From positions 390,226,632-390,290,631 of the forward strand of contig CM060900.1 of assembly GCA_030762935.1 (NCBI GenBank): a stretch of 64,000 nt of DNA, given 5' to 3'. Both the position numbers and the translations under genes were made by a program. This document shows, piece by piece, positions 12,285 to 22,485 of this stretch (position 1 is the first letter of the stretch; each line of letters begins with the position of its first letter). Under the pieces are notes generated by a model. That model ran no database searches and had not been told where the DNA came from. It worked only from the letters and a program-made list of their open reading frames with translations. This DNA is from Hymenopus coronatus. Taxonomy: Eukaryota; Arthropoda; Insecta; Mantodea; Hymenopodidae.

Positions 12285-13345
12285 TGATTCACATGTACAC
12301 CAAATCTATCAATCTACTATTGGTAATAAACAAGCACACGATATAGCAAAGCTGTTAATATTTATGTGAAATATATCAATGTTTAAGAGATGTAGTTTAT
12401 TGTAAAGTGATTGCCTTCTAAGTATAAGCAAATACTTCTGTGAATCATTATTAGCTCTCTGAAGTAAAAAATTTTGCGAAATTTATTTGGTGCAATATTT
12501 GGAACATAAAATTATGTTAGGATCATCAATTATGCTATGTGGCAGTTTGTATAGAAAAAGCAACAAATGACAATTTCTTCTAGGTGATAGACGTTTAAGC
12601 TCAAATAAGTGAAGCAGCGACTCACACGATATAAACTTAGGAAAATAGTGAACATTTTTAGAAACACATACATCAGAAATTTACTTAGAATAACTTAAAT
12701 AAGTGTAAAATTTTTAATATAATGAGGATTCCATACAATTGAAGCGTATTCGAGTCTGGATCTCACAAGTGAGGTATATACTATAAACAAAATTCTTATG
12801 TTGTTGAAGTAGAATGAGTTGCGAATGATAATCCCAAATTTCTATGTGATACACTAACAGAACTACTGCGACAATATGTTTCGTGAATGATAAGTCTTTA
12901 TTAAAGATAATTCCTAGATCATTTGTAGTTTATACAGTTTTTAAATTAATTTCGGCTATTTCGTAATTAAAGATAACATTACGTTAAAGTCTAGAGAAGG
13001 TCATAACTTGGCATTTTTATGTATTAAAAGGAAGGTCAATGTATTTGCTGTATTTATTCAAGATATTCAGATAATTTTGAAGTTTAACACAATCTTAACA
13101 CATAGATTTTACGGAACTAAAAACTTTTAAATCATCCGCAAGGAATAATATATTAAAGTATTTAACGACCGATGAAACATCATTAATAAACAAGATAAAT
13201 AACAGTGGACCTAAATTACAACCCTGAGGGACCCCAGAGTGAACTTCAAAACTGTAGGATGTACTGTTTTTATATTTAACAGCTTGAAACTTTGACTTAA
13301 ATAGGATATCATTAGAGATACCATGGATTCAGAAAAGCCATATAG
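12285..13345 (-). pseudogene. Decayed Jockey/CR1-type LINE reverse transcriptase
   Basis: The minus strand encodes fragments of a non-LTR reverse transcriptase. The segment around 13190-13250 reads HSGVPQGCNLGPLLF, the conserved RT substrate-binding block. It is followed by LFINDV and, at about 13125-13145, LADD in place of the catalytic FADD box. Downstream fragments correspond to the RT thumb and C-terminal region, running to about 12290 through many stops and frame changes. No endonuclease part is visible, so the copy is 5'-truncated. It differs from the LINE at 48.6-51.3 kb in these motifs. Clade assignment within the Jockey/CR1 group is uncertain. No simple ORF marks this feature. Confidence 0.75.
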
Positions 13346-13850
13346 TTGCATCATTTAATGGATGATGTTCCTATGGATACTATGCAATATATGTGACTTT
13401 TACACTTCGGTGCTCCAGCTTATTTCAGTCGCATAGAGGAATTGTTCGAGGGAGATTCATTGTATGTCCTGCTTGATTTTGTGACTTCAATACAACTGAT
13501 TTCGTCTGGAAAACTTAATACTCCTGATTTGACTTCTGCGGCGGATATTTACATTCTAAGAGAGCGTATCCAGATTGTATTTGTCAAAATACGAAACAAT
13601 CTAGGAACCTGTAACAGAGAACGCTATTGCATGGAGTTCCGGCTTAGGGCATTCATCCAAGCACGAAGAAGTTACTTCGAGAAATTTCCGTAAGCTTCAA
13701 TGTTTTCTTGCAACTCGACAATAAATAAGTTTCGATTTTTTCAGACCTTTCATGTGATGAGGACGTCCCCAAAATATTTTACACAAACTAAAATACATGC
13801 TTGCCACAACAATTATGATAACAGAAGTTAAGCATTGCAAATTAAAAACA
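13346..13850. other. Short unidentified open frame region
   Basis: An 83-codon plus-strand frame at 13442-13693 shows no recognisable domain. It ends in a GTAAG, which could mimic a splice donor. There is nothing else to support an exon. Confidence 0.25.
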
Positions 13851-13869
13851 CAGTGCCCTGTCCCAATAT

Positions 13870-14030
13870 CAACTCCAGTAGGGCCTCCTTCCCCACAGAT
13901 AAGGTGTCGCCGTCACTAATTGTAAGAGCCGACTAGGTGTTCGTGTCGGCAAACGCTTCACCACGTCAGGTCTGATTATGAGCACGGCTGCACTTGTGTC
14001 TACTAGTATCTGGCACTACCTTCCTTGTAT
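13870..14030 (-). pseudogene. Ty3/gypsy aspartic protease remnant
   Basis: The minus strand reads LVDTSAAVLI, the active-site loop of a retroviral-type aspartic protease (the usual form is DTGA/DTSA). IIRPDVVKRLP follows, and after it comes the flap region, read in a second frame. A frameshift and stops interrupt it. It lies directly downstream of the gag remnant in the order expected for gag-pol of an LTR retrotransposon. No reverse transcriptase follows before about 13850, so the rest of pol is missing here. Confidence 0.7.
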
Positions 14031-14216
14031 CCAAGGGTCTGCGATAAGGACGTCATTCACTCGTCTGCCTAGGCCACGCAACATCACTTAAGATATTGGC
14101 GATGACGGCCCCGACGTGCCCTTCCATTGTATTTCGCCTGTTGGTCAGTTTTGTTGCGTACAGACTCTCGCTAGATGTCCTGGTTGACTATAACCTCAGC
14201 ACAGACATCATCTTCG

Positions 14217-15182
14217 TCATCTTTGGGTTGTCCCTCTGTGGTAGCAAATAACTATCGTCTTACAGATCGGTACAGCTATTGTTGTGGCCGGCTTCATCCT
14301 TAGTTCTGTCATTAAGGCGTCATGGATGGTCTTATAGTGGCTAAGCAAAAGGTGCTGTCGTATCTCGGCGTCACAAACGCCGTCGACAAAAGAGTGGGTG
14401 GCATCCAGGGACACGTAACTAGATGGACAAATTCATCAAGGCTTTGCTTAACAGCTGTTCAATCGCCAGGAGGATTCCTGTATCGTCTCCCCTAGTTGTC
14501 GAAAGCTTGATTTAAGTTGATTGCGGTAGACTGCAGCCAGAAGATGGTTCTCGAAGTCGTGGGCCTTCCAGATATCTCCGCACGTTGGAATCTCATTCAA
14601 TACTTCTACCACCCGTCCTTGGAGACTTGCTATCAGTTGTGCGGCTTCCTCTTCTGCTGACCACCGGTTGTGGGCGGTGACGTGAAGAACTGTAACACAA
14701 CATTTCGAATGTGGATTCTCCGTCGGACCTGTGTGGAGTGACGCGAGGAGTTGTTTCGCGTCCAGTCGTCTCGACCTTCAAGTCTTTCAGACTTTCATCT
14801 AGCATCTTTTCCATCATCGAGTTCAGCTCTTTGCTCTTCTGTCGACTCTCCTCTCCAAGGCATTAAATCTTTGATCGTGGTCTTTCGTTGTTCCACCAAG
14901 TTCTGCTACCTTTCCCCCGGAACATCTAGGGTGTCAACGCGTTCTTCGATGCGCTTCAGGAAATTAACGTGTTTGTTAAGATTCATCTTATTTCTGCCGA
15001 GTACTTTTGCGTTGACTTCCACGCCGATTAATTGCTCATCTATTTTGTTCACCATCTCCTTCTTCAGGTTGTTTCCGCATTTTTCCATGTTTTATGTTCC
15101 TGATATAATTTCCGTTTTCATTTCGCCGATTCCTGTGTTCGAGTTTTATTTCTTCGAGCAAAGTTTTCATCATCTCCTTCAT
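14217..15182 (-). pseudogene. gag: Ty3/gypsy gag remnant
   Basis: Gag forms the virus-like particle of an LTR retrotransposon. The likely ATG at 15180-15182 (minus) lies about 30 nt after the LTR end. The N-terminal third is charged and predicted coiled-coil (KEMMKTLLEEIK; KKEMVNKIDEQL), split by frameshifts near 15090 and 14860. The capsid core then appears in pieces: WSAEEEAAQLIASLQGRVVEVL, YRNQLKSSFRQLGETIQE and SFVDGVCDAEIRQHLL with KTIHDAL. These are the signature blocks of insect Ty3/gypsy gag. Stops and at least three frame changes show that it is dead. Confidence 0.75.
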
Positions 15183-15212
15183 CGTGGCCTTTAATTCCAC
15201 TCTTGACACAAG

Positions 15213-15521
15213 TGTAATAAAAATCTCTCTTTTCACTTCAATCTATCTCTCTTTATTTAGTCTACAAACTGATTACAGTCGGAATCTATTACGAAAGAGC
15301 TATCTTCTTCAATGCTTTCGTAGCAATTCTGCAGTATAATTTTCCTTTGAAGTTCGCTGCGGCGATGACTAATACTGCTCGCTACGAATTTCCCGTCGCA
15401 ACCGAAATTTGGATACGGCTTCGTTCCCATTTATATACCTGTTGATCATGTGGCGGGAAATTTCCTGAAGCAGTCGCGCGTGCAAACCAGCACAGGCCTC
15501 AAAAATCACTCAAGTGTAACA
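15213..15521 (-). mobile_element. 5' LTR of the Ty3/gypsy element
   Basis: On the minus strand the block starts TGTTACACTTG and ends TTATTACA, the TG...CA form of an LTR, 309 bp long. Inside are a TATA box (TATATAA, 15431-15437) about 85 nt from the start and an AATAAA signal (15252-15257) about 40 nt from the end. These are correctly ordered for U3-R-U5. The next 30 nt (CTTGTGTCAAGAGTGGAATT...) form the leader and possible primer-binding region before gag. The matching 3' LTR was not found in the window, so the 5' half alone survives. Exact ends are inferred. Confidence 0.65.
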
Positions 15522-15725
15522 GTGTCAGGCTTAAACGTCAAAGAACGTGCCGATAACACATATGTTCACTCACACAGGCATACCAATCAAGGTTTCGATG
15601 CCAAAAGAACCTGCCGCCAGCACACGCGTTCTAACGCAAGTGTAACAATGGATCCCAACAATCCCTGTGTGTTACAAAGTAAGCCGTTCACACACGTTTG
15701 GCGATTAACGCCGGTGTAGTCACAA
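15522..15725. other. Flank of LTR, nothing recognised
   Basis: Short repeated words such as GTGTAACA and AACGCAAGTGTAACA occur here and resemble the LTR start, so part of it could be LTR-derived. Nothing else is seen. Confidence 0.3.
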
Positions 15726-15734
15726 TGCATGAGG

Positions 15735-15985
15735 ATCAAATATGAAATATCGAGCATATCCTGACCGTCCTTGGGATTCAACAAGACTGAAGAAGTGAAT
15801 TTTAGCTGTGAAGAGAAAAAAATATGGAACCTATGAAGTATTCTTTCGTTTGCAGCGAACACTTCGTGGAAGGGAAGCCGAGCATCATCCTTAGTGTGTA
15901 CCATAAGCGTTGCATGAAAATTACAAAAGGAAAGGGAAGACGGAATGTGACGTTTCCAGATTTTCTCGGGCGAATAAATTCTTAA
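15735..15985 (+). pseudogene. Broken THAP-type zinc-finger domain, C-terminal half
   Basis: The THAP domain is a C2CH zinc finger that binds DNA, found in host transcription factors and in P-element-type transposases. The terminal frame at 15824-15985 reads PMKYSFVCSEHFVEGKPS, which is the conserved C-S-x-H-F block carrying the last Cys and the His of the motif. Just upstream, in another frame, LKK-stop-ILAVKRK at about 15785-15820 fits the LKKWI.AVKRK block with the tryptophan codon changed to TGA. A frameshift then separates the two blocks. The N-terminal Cys pair is not visible upstream. The tail is basic (KITKGKGRR). The copy is dead, and its source (host gene or transposon) is unknown. 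Confidence 0.65.
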
Positions 15986-15989
15986 AATC

Positions 15990-16635
15990 AAAGTGTTAAT
16001 GACTTGTTTTCGAAAACGAAACACAAGTAGGAAATTATACGCTTCATTTGAAGTTGAGGCTACACGTTTCGGGCAAGCGAGCTATTCTTACTCCCGGCCT
16101 TCACTTCCCCACATTAGCACCCAAGAAAAGGTGCTCCATTGTTCTGTTATCGCTTCATAAGAGAAATAAAATCAGTTACACGTCATCAGTGAAGTCGTTG
16201 AGGGAATTTGGAACTAGAAGACAATCGCTACTACATGTACGCTAATACATTTTGATTATTGGTATTTCCTGACTAGTGTATGTACTTTGTGGCAGTGTTT
16301 TTTGTGATGGTGTTACTCAGACAACCGAGTTACTTCAGCATCATCAGCATCATGTTTACGATATGGACAGGCCTATTCCCGTTCTTCATTCCAGCGCCTT
16401 CGTCTTCTTTGGGATCTCTTGCCTACAGGTGCATATTTCCAGGTTTTTTTTTTCTTTTGTATGTATTCCACAGTTTTCCATTCTGTCTAAACCTTGAATC
16501 CATTTTATTCTGTATGTTTTAACATTAGCTAGGAAGGGTACTCTTAAGTTTTTTAACTTTGAAAATGAATTTTGTATTAATGAGGTTTTAAGTTGATTTA
16601 AGTAGTTGAATTACAAATTTGCAATTTGAAACTTT
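15990..16635. other. Intergenic DNA, nothing recognised
   Basis: Overlapping hydrophobic open frames at 16276-16522 come from a T-rich stretch and have no family signature. Confidence 0.35.
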
Positions 16636-16639
16636 TACG

Positions 16640-17240
16640 TATGTCTTCACTTCCAATGCAGTATTTTAAAGGGAATGCTTTCACTGCTCTTAATCCTTTC
16701 ATTTTCATTCTTTTTATTCAGCGCCAAACATTCACTGTCATACAACACTGATGACACAACCACTGTTTTATACAATTTTAATTGGGTGTCATTTTTGTTT
16801 TAATGCCCATTTGTTTTTTCACAAATTCTCTGAAAACGAGAGATTTTATTTGAATGCTTTATCATTCTTATAGGAAATTTGTTTCCTATATAGTTAAAAT
16901 CTGAAAGTTTCTTCAATATTACGTTAACCATTATTTTTATTTAATTGGATGGTCGCCCTTAAAAGCCCTAACTTCAGTTATGTTTGTTGATACTTTACAA
17001 TTACATTTCTTCAATATTCTACTTAGTTTGTACATATTATACATATCTCGTCTTCTGTCTTGGCCTTAAGTACCTGATTGTCGGCATAAAAAGTTATATT
17101 CACAAAATAATTTCTCGCGATTTCTAAACGTCTGAAAGCAGATTGATTCCTTCAGTAATCATTTCCTCTGCATAAATATTAAATCATGTTATTGAGAAGC
17201 TACATCTCTATCTCACTCCTTGATTTGTGGAAGTGAATTT
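16640..17240 (-). pseudogene. Decayed RTE/BovB-like LINE reverse transcriptase
   Basis: Minus-strand fragments follow the order of an RTE-type reverse transcriptase. The catalytic box appears as FYADNQV with KAKTEDE at about 17070-17100 (normally FADDQV). Then come KISTNxTKVMAF-like remains, a SDFNYIGNKF block near 16900, NKISRFQRIC, and LKLYKTVVVSSVLYDSECLALNKKNENE at about 16715-16800, the block normally ending YGSE.W. Stops occur throughout. The third residue of the catalytic box is Asn in place of Asp, so the copy could not polymerise even if expressed. Confidence 0.7.
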
Positions 17241-17860
17241 TCTCCCTTTTTGATATTCAGTATCAATACAATTTAGTGTACCATCACAAATGACTTTTTA
17301 TGATAAACTTTATATAGCGTTTTACACGTTATATAACATTCTACGCCATTTTAGCGTTATACAAAAAATAAAATATTGAGAAAATAAAATGTTTCTTTGC
17401 AGTGCTTATAGCTGTAATGTGAAAAGTAAATCACACAGGGGAACACATATTGTTAATTTTAAAAATTATATATAGGAAATGGGTAGAAATGTGCAAACAG
17501 AATATTTCGCCTTTTAAAGAAAGAATAAAATAATTCGTTAAAAGGTAGTGGTGAACATATAAATGTTTAACAGACAAATATTTGGTACAGTCTAGCATGG
17601 ATTTAAATTCCCGCTAAACTATTAATTTAGAAAATGATCAGTGTGGCATAGTGCAAGCCAATTTGAAAAAGGTTGCTTGTATCATAATGACTTGCCAAAC
17701 TGGAAATGTGCAGAATTAAGTTTTTCTCCCTAAGACATACAATAGGGTGGGATACCTGTTAAAACTCTGTATCCTGAAATTGAATATGAAAATGTTTTTA
17801 GAACTTTAGAAAAACACACTTAGCCGATGGCATATCTTTCAGATTTCGTACTAGGTATTG
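17241..17860. other. AT-rich DNA, nothing recognised
   Basis: Could include further decayed upstream parts of the RTE-like LINE, but no motif could be read. Confidence 0.3.
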
Positions 17861-17864
17861 ATAA

Positions 17865-18135
17865 CACTATGGCACTCAAATATATTGCTATTGTTTCATT
17901 TATACCCTAATCTTACTTCAATTATAGTAATGGCAATGGTGTTAACTCCTGTACTGCCCCTTGCCGTTTGGGTCTCTATTTTCTTTTCCTTTTATTCATT
18001 AGATGACATACATATCCACACTCACATTAATACTTCGAGACCATGGGGAGGATAGAGAATAATTTAGACTACAGAAACAGATCACCTCACCAGCTGGGAT
18101 TCAAACTGGGAACACCTTGCACGGCAGACAGATAC
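17865..18135 (-). mobile_element. SINE-5 copy without expanded microsatellite
   Basis: Read on the minus strand, a tRNA-like B-box region (CCCAGTTTGAATCCCAGCTG) precedes TAAATTATTCTCTATCCTCCCC, TCTCGAAGTATT, a short GTGAGTGTGGATATGTATG segment, then GGCAGTACAGGAGTTAACACCA. These blocks align in order with the copy at 10254-10835. Confidence 0.7.
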
Positions 18136-18506
18136 TCTATTGATTTAGTACTCTTATTTTCTGCTAGACATTTCTGGTTTACCGACTTAATTCTCAAGTT
18201 TGTTTACTTTTCTTATTAAACGCAGTTTCAGGTCTCATAAAACGCCCTTTCAGGACAAACCATTGCATAGAGCATTATGCAATTCTGTAATAGTATTGTG
18301 CAAATTCTGGAGTTTAAAGAATAATCATTATTCAATGTATTGTATTATGTATAATTTTTAATGTGTATCTATCTGAATGTTTGTACACATGACTAAATGT
18401 TTATTTATCTCTGCCAGAAGCTTGGAATGAAAGTTTATATAAAACTAATACCTACGAAATTTATTTTGGAAGTTTTTTATGAGGACATAGTTTGCTTAGT
18501 TGTAAT

Positions 18507-18520
18507 CACAGAAAATTAAG
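18507..18520. repeat. Target-site duplication, 3' side of I-group LINE
   Basis: CACAGAAAATTAAG, identical to 24088-24101. Confidence 0.93.
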
Positions 18521-18540
18521 ATGATGATGATAATGGTGTT

Positions 18541-18577
18541 TAAGGGCGCTCAACTGCCGAGGTCATAAGCGCCCTTA
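18541..18577. other. Hairpin in LINE 3' end
   Basis: TAAGGGCGCT (18541-18550) and AGCGCCCTTA (18568-18577) are perfect 10-bp arms around a 17-nt loop. It sits about 20 nt from the 3' terminus of the element, where LINE reverse transcriptases recognise their own RNA. A degenerate version occurs at the same place in the copy ending near 56840. Confidence 0.8.
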
Positions 18578-18773
18578 CGATTAAAACTTGGCAATAGGCA
18601 GTAAGAAAAATACCAACAAAAAAAAAAGGAAAAAAAACACAAGTAAAAGAGCTAACACAGTTGAAACTGAAGTAACAGAACGGTCCAGCCCTCTAAACAG
18701 AGCTGGATATAAAACTCCATCTAAAATCAACACATTAAAATTAAAAGAGATTAAAAAAAAAACTGCTATCACA

Positions 18774-21700
18774 CTAAAACGTCAAGGTAAAAGAAAGTTT
18801 TGCTAAAAATTTAAAAACCCTGTCCACTGCTCTTGGGTCATCTGCCAGGACCTCAGCAAGAGAGGCCGGCATGCCCATAGATGACCGAATGTGTGCCAGG
18901 TGACCACACTCCAGCAACACATGACGAACTGTCTGTGCCTCCCCACAGAGCACACAGACAGGAGCAGGTTCACGTTTAAAAAGGTAACTGTGAGTAAAAA
19001 TACAGTGGCCAATTCTTAGCCGAGCTAGTACTACCTCCTCCCGGCGGAATAAACGAGAGGAGGTTACCCAGTTGACAGGGAGGTCCTTCACCTCTCGCAG
19101 CTTATTACCACGGAGAGCCGACCACTCCGCATGCCAAGTCGAAAAAACGGCTCTCCGTACAGCCACTCTAAAATCTTCTGCTGTTGAATGGGTAATCGTA
19201 ACACTGGGCGCTGTGACTGCCGATTTCGCTGCCAAATCCGCCGTGTCATTCCCTGGCAAGCCAACGTGTCCAGGAATCCATGCGCACTCCACATTAAAAC
19301 CAGAAGCGTGCAAAATGTGGAGAACGTCCTGGATGCGCTGCACCAAAGGATGGTAATTGTACAGCTCACGAATGCTCTGAAGGGCACTAAGGGAATCGCT
19401 AAGAATAAGGCAGTCACCTAATTTTCGACGTCGAATATACAGAAGGGCTTGATAAATAGCATATAGCTCGGCAGAATATATAGATGTGCAACTAGGCAAA
19501 CTGTAAGTAGAAGTTGCGGTGCCAGTGACAAAGGCACATCCAACACCGTCGGGGCTCTTACTACCATCGGTGTAAATACAAATACGGCCACTGTATTTGG
19601 ATAAAAATTCTAAAAAGCAACGACGAATACTATCAAGAGGCGTAACAGATTTCCCGTAGAGCGTCATCCCGAGATCGACATGGGAGGTAGAGCGTAACCA
19701 AGGGGGGTGTATACTCTCTCCCTTGGATAACAGCCGAGGAATGTCAACATGGTGCTGGCGTAGAAGCTCACGGAAACGAAAACCTGCTGGCCTGGGGTTC
19801 AGAGAGCGGAGGCAGTATCGCTCGTGCAGCTCAGGGGAGAAAAACGCGTGATAAGTTGGATGCCCAGGCATACACTTCAGCCCACAGCCATAATTAGCAA
19901 GCAGGACATCACGCCGACAACGCAGAGGAGGTTCTCCCGATTCGGCGTAGAGGCTAACAACTGGGCTCGTTGGAAAAGCTCCAACGGCCACACGGATGCC
20001 CTGGTTATGGACTGTGTCTAACCTTCTGAGCACTGAAGGTCGAGCTGAAGAATACACAATGCTGCCATAGTCCAACTTCGAACGAATCACAGCACGATAA
20101 AGACGGAGCAATGCCATCCGATCCGCACCCCAAAACTTGCCACTTAGTATCCGTAAAAGATTTAGAGAACGGTCACATCGTGCTCTAAGCTGTGCTATTT
20201 GTGGTGCCCAACAAAGTTTCCGATCGAAGATCAAACCAAGGAATCTCGCCTCGTCTGCGAAAGGAAGTAAATCTGGCCCGAGTCGAAGAGACGGCGGCAT
20301 TTGCCACTTACGGCGCCAGAAGTTAACGCAGACTGTCTTCTCAGCGGAGAAACGAAAACCGTGTTTCGAGCTCCAAGCATAGAGATTGTCCAAACACCGC
20401 TGGAGACGGCGTTCCAAAAACGGTGTACGCTGAGAAGTACAGAAGATGGCAAAGTCGTCCACGAATAAACAGGAAGAGACACCTTGAGGCACACATAGTG
20501 ATATGGAATTTATCGCAATAGCAAATAGAGTCACGCTGAGTACCGAGCCCTGCGGCACTCCGTTCTCTTGAATAAAATGGTTAGAAAAAACCGAGCCCAC
20601 CCTCACTCGAAAAACGCGGTCCCGCATAAACTCCTGAATGACCAACGGTAGGCGTCCAAGTATGTTCCAGTTGTGCAGAGTACGCAATATTCACGCCCGC
20701 CAACACGTGTCGTAGGCCTTCTCGAGGTCAAAAAATATCCCAACTGTGGGGCTGTTCTTAAGAAACCCGTCCATAATCTGAGTTGACAGAGAGACAATGT
20801 GGTCAGCAGTTGAACGTCGTCGTCGAAAGCCACACTGGATGTTCGTCAGAAGATTGTGGGATTCCAGCCACCACACCAACCGTCCATTGATCATGCGTTC
20901 CATCACCTTGCACACGCAACTGATGAGGGAAATAGGACGGTAACTGGAAGGAAGATGGCGGTCCTTTCCAGGTTTAAGAATGGGTATGATGGTGGCCTCC
21001 CGCCACTTGTCTGGAAAAATGCCATCAACCCAGACACGATTATAGACCTCGAGTAGGAAATTTTTGCCATCAGGAGAGAGATGTTGCAACATTTGGACGT
21101 GGATACCATCTGGACCTGGTGCTGAGTGTCCTGAAGAGGAGAGTGCATTGTCTAGCTCTGCCAGGGTGAAAAGGCGATTATAATCGTCAAGGTTGCCAGA
21201 AAGAAACGAGAATTCTTGAGATTCCACCTGATTCTTAACTGTAAGAAACTCAGGGGAATAATTGCCTGAGCTAGACACCTGAGCGAAAGCACTGCCTAAA
21301 GTATTCGCCACGTCAAATGTATCAACAACAGCTCCGGTAGGTGTTTTGAGACCGGCGATGGGCATATGGTTCGGTTTCCCAGCCACACGTCTTAACTTAT
21401 CCCATACGACAGAGGAAGGTGTATGTCGATTAAAGGAACCCACGAATTTATTCCATGACATCTTTTTGCTATCCTTAATAACCCGCCTAGAATGTGCACG
21501 CATCCGTTTATAGTGTAACAGGTTATCCAGTGTAGGAAAACGCTGGAAAACCCGTAGAGCTCGTCTGCGAGCGCGAATAGCATCCCGACAGTCATCGGTC
21601 CACCAAGGTACCGGAAATCGACGGCTGTAGCCAGTCGAACGCGGAATGGATTGCTCAGCAGCAGAAAGAATGGTCCCTGTGAGATGTTCGACCAAGTGGT

Positions 21701-22463
21701 TCACAGAGTCGTGCTCTTCGTAGCTAAATTCCGCCAAGTGGGAGTACAGTTCCCAGCTGGTGTGGTCTAGGCGCCAACTAGGTAAACGGGTGGAACATAC
21801 AACGGGTGTCAAGACACTAATACGACAAGGAAAGTGGTCACTAGAATGCAAATCCGAGATGATATTCCAGCATAAGGTGACTGCCAGCTGAGGGGAACAA
21901 ATTGCAATGTCAATGTGTGAAAAACTATCAAATGCGTCAGATAGAAAGGTGGGCTCTCCGGTGTTCATGAGAGCAAGATTCTGACTATCCAAGAAGTCTT
22001 TAAGTAGCGTACCTCTCGCACAAGCCCGAGGAGAGCCCCAAAGAGGGTGATGGGCATTCACGTCGCCTACCAATAAAAAGGGTGGTGGCAACTGCGAAAT
22101 GAGGTGTTCTAAGTCGCTGTGCGAGAGGTCCGCAGATGGAGGCAAATAGATACTGCAAATGGTGAATGAAGCGGAGGGTAGCTTAATGCTGACAGCAACG
22201 GACTGGATTGCAGATTGTATGGGTACGGAGTTGGCAAGAATATCATCTCGAATAAGCATCATAGTGCCCCCATGTGCCGGGACACCGTCCTCCGGGGATA
22301 AATCACATCGTACGGAGGAGTACTGCCTGATGGTAACGGTGTCCTGTGGACGGAGCTTCGTCTCTTGTAAGCATACAGCCAAGGGTTCATGCTGGTGCAG
22401 CAACAAGTCAAGCTCTGGTCGATGTGGTCGAATTCCGCGTATGTTCTAATGGAGGATAGCCAT
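18774..22463 (-). pseudogene. LINE ORF2: endonuclease, reverse transcriptase, RNase H (two nonsense codons)
   Basis: 1,229 codons from ATG at 22463. The APE-type endonuclease is N-terminal: LQETKL near residue 32, GDVNAHHPLWGS near 133 and SSDHFP near 210. The reverse transcriptase follows: SSYRPISLISCVCKVMERM near 510, GVPQGSVLS near 640 and the catalytic box FVDD near 670. RNase H comes next: YTDGSKSPDG near 966, SAELYAIYQAL near 1000, SDSLSAL near 1020 and the ending GNDTADLAAKSA near 1065. A zinc motif CVLCGEAQTVRHVLLEC lies near 1180. All catalytic residues are present. A TAG at 22446-22448 falls where relatives have Trp (H-stop-NIRG), and a TGA at 20691-20693 falls in the RT. Both are single-base nonsense changes and the frame is otherwise open throughout. 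The ORF starts 22 nt after the ORF1 stop. Confidence 0.93.
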
Positions 22464-22485
22464 TGAGTATATTATGGGATAAGTT

